This document shows positions 4,939 through 5,514 of a DNA stretch of 5,514 bases, piece by piece (within the stretch, counting starts at the first letter, position 1; every line of letters starts with the position of its first letter). Both the position numbers and the translations under genes were made by a program. The notes beneath the pieces were generated by a model that was not told the DNA's origin, searched no databases, and saw only the letters and a list, made by a program, of their open reading frames with translations. Origin of the DNA: Bacteriovoracaceae bacterium UBA1018 (GTDB lineage Bacteria > Bdellovibrionota > UBA1018); the NCBI GenBank assembly GCA_002291495.1, contig DBAE01000074.1, positions 2,609-8,122 on the forward strand, read 5' to 3'.

Positions 4939-5514
4939 ATGACCAGTCGTTATTTTCTATCCTTCTTATTGACTCTACTTGCGATCTCCCACCCCCAATC
5001 CGCCGATGCGATCGATATTATTGACCAGGATGATCGCAAGTTTCTCACCCAACAAGAGCAAGACCAATATCCGTTTATTGGGAAGTTTCTGATCACCGGA
5101 AAAAATGGCGACAAAGACGCCTTTGCGGCGCGATGTATGGCGACTTTAATATGGAAGGACCTCGTCGTCACCGATGCTGGATGTTTAGCACTTGCCGTGA
5201 TGAAGCGATTTGGGGTTGTAGAAGAGCAAAATGACCCGAAGACTTTTCAAAAATTTCTCAATCAAAACCTAAAAGACATGAAGACGACTTTTGGCGAGAT
5301 CAAGGAAGTTCATTTTCACAAAGCCTATTTACCAGGCAGTATGAAGGACGTTCCGGGACAGCGATTTACAGGCTACACAGTGGCGCCGTCAGGCCCGCCC
5401 GTTGCTTACCTGATATTAAAGACTCCGCATGCGGCGGCACCGGCTTTTTTGTATTCTGGAAGAACTCAAAAAAACTCGACGATCAATTCTTACTTGTTCG
5501 GGATGGAAGAGGGC
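4939..5514 (+). CDS. Secreted trypsin-fold (S1-like) protein, probable pseudo-protease, 3' truncated by window edge
   Basis: The frame from the ATG at 4939 is open for 192 codons to the window end. The N-terminus is a signal peptide: hydrophobic FLSFLLTLLAIS (6-17) and an A-x-A site (ADA) giving cleavage after Ala24. PFIGKFLIT (45-53) and CMATLIWKDLVVTDAGC (66-82) match the trypsin-family start, 'CxGTLIxxxxVLTAAHC'. The Cys66-Cys82 pair would be the Cys42-Cys58 disulfide. The catalytic His57 position is Gly81 (codon GGA, 5179-5181). Further on, PPVAYLILKTP (153-163) resembles 'DxALLxL..P', with Pro in place of the triad Asp102. The GDSGG serine region lies past the edge. An active protease is therefore unlikely; a binding or regulatory serine-protease homologue, periplasmic or secreted, fits better. 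It begins a new unit after the pilin-like genes. Confidence 0.72.
   Translation, partial: MTSRYFLSFLLTLLAISHPQSADAIDIIDQDDRKFLTQQEQDQYPFIGKFLITGKNGDKDAFAARCMATLIWKDLVVTDAGCLALAVMKRFGVVEEQNDPKTFQKFLNQNLKDMKTTFGEIKEVHFHKAYLPGSMKDVPGQRFTGYTVAPSGPPVAYLILKTPHAAAPAFLYSGRTQKNSTINSYLFGMEEG

Noticed and set aside
4950..5171. Open frame on the minus strand inside the protease-like gene
   Set aside because: It lies opposite a gene with a signal peptide, ribosome site and recognisable trypsin-fold blocks. Its own translation shows no motif.

Overview
The window is about 5.5 kb from a Gram-negative bacterium of moderate GC content. It carries six protein-coding genes, two of them cut by the window edges. 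Lipobox, signal-peptide and type IV prepilin N-termini show that most of the right half encodes exported or envelope proteins. Tandem pilin-like genes beside a trypsin-fold secreted protein would suit a predatory or surface-living deltaproteobacterium-like lineage such as Bdellovibrionota. That placement is an inference from gene style; no rRNA or marker gene is present.

Layout: (1) 1-549, plus strand, the 3' part of an M20-family metallopeptidase (dimerisation lid and C-terminal metal-ligand region). (2) 656-1621, plus strand, a stand-alone two-SIS-domain sugar-phosphate isomerase-like protein related to the isomerase half of GlmS, with altered substrate-loop residues and no C-terminal lysine tail. 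(3) 1628-2698, minus strand, an unrecognised 356-aa lipoprotein, convergent with the SIS gene; the two stop codons are only 6 nt apart. (4) 2699-2988, a divergent intergenic region. (5) 2989-3891 and 3939-4706, plus strand, an apparent operon of two paralogous type IV pilin-like proteins sharing a central motif and a four-cysteine C-terminal module. (6) 4707-4938, an intergenic region rich in palindromes and repeats. (7) 4939 to the right edge, plus strand, a secreted trypsin-fold protein in which the catalytic His, and apparently the Asp, are replaced.

The main points of interest are: a 20-bp palindrome, TACCGCCAC-N2-GTGGCGGTA, occurring twice about 3.1 kb apart, once forming the last six codons and stop of the lipoprotein gene; the pilin pair, in which one member lacks the +5 glutamate and also lacks both members of a putative extra disulfide; the probable pseudo-protease; and a duplicated Shine-Dalgarno-bearing direct repeat in front of it. 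The pilins, lipoprotein and pseudo-protease may all work at the cell surface, but nothing in the sequence proves that they act together.
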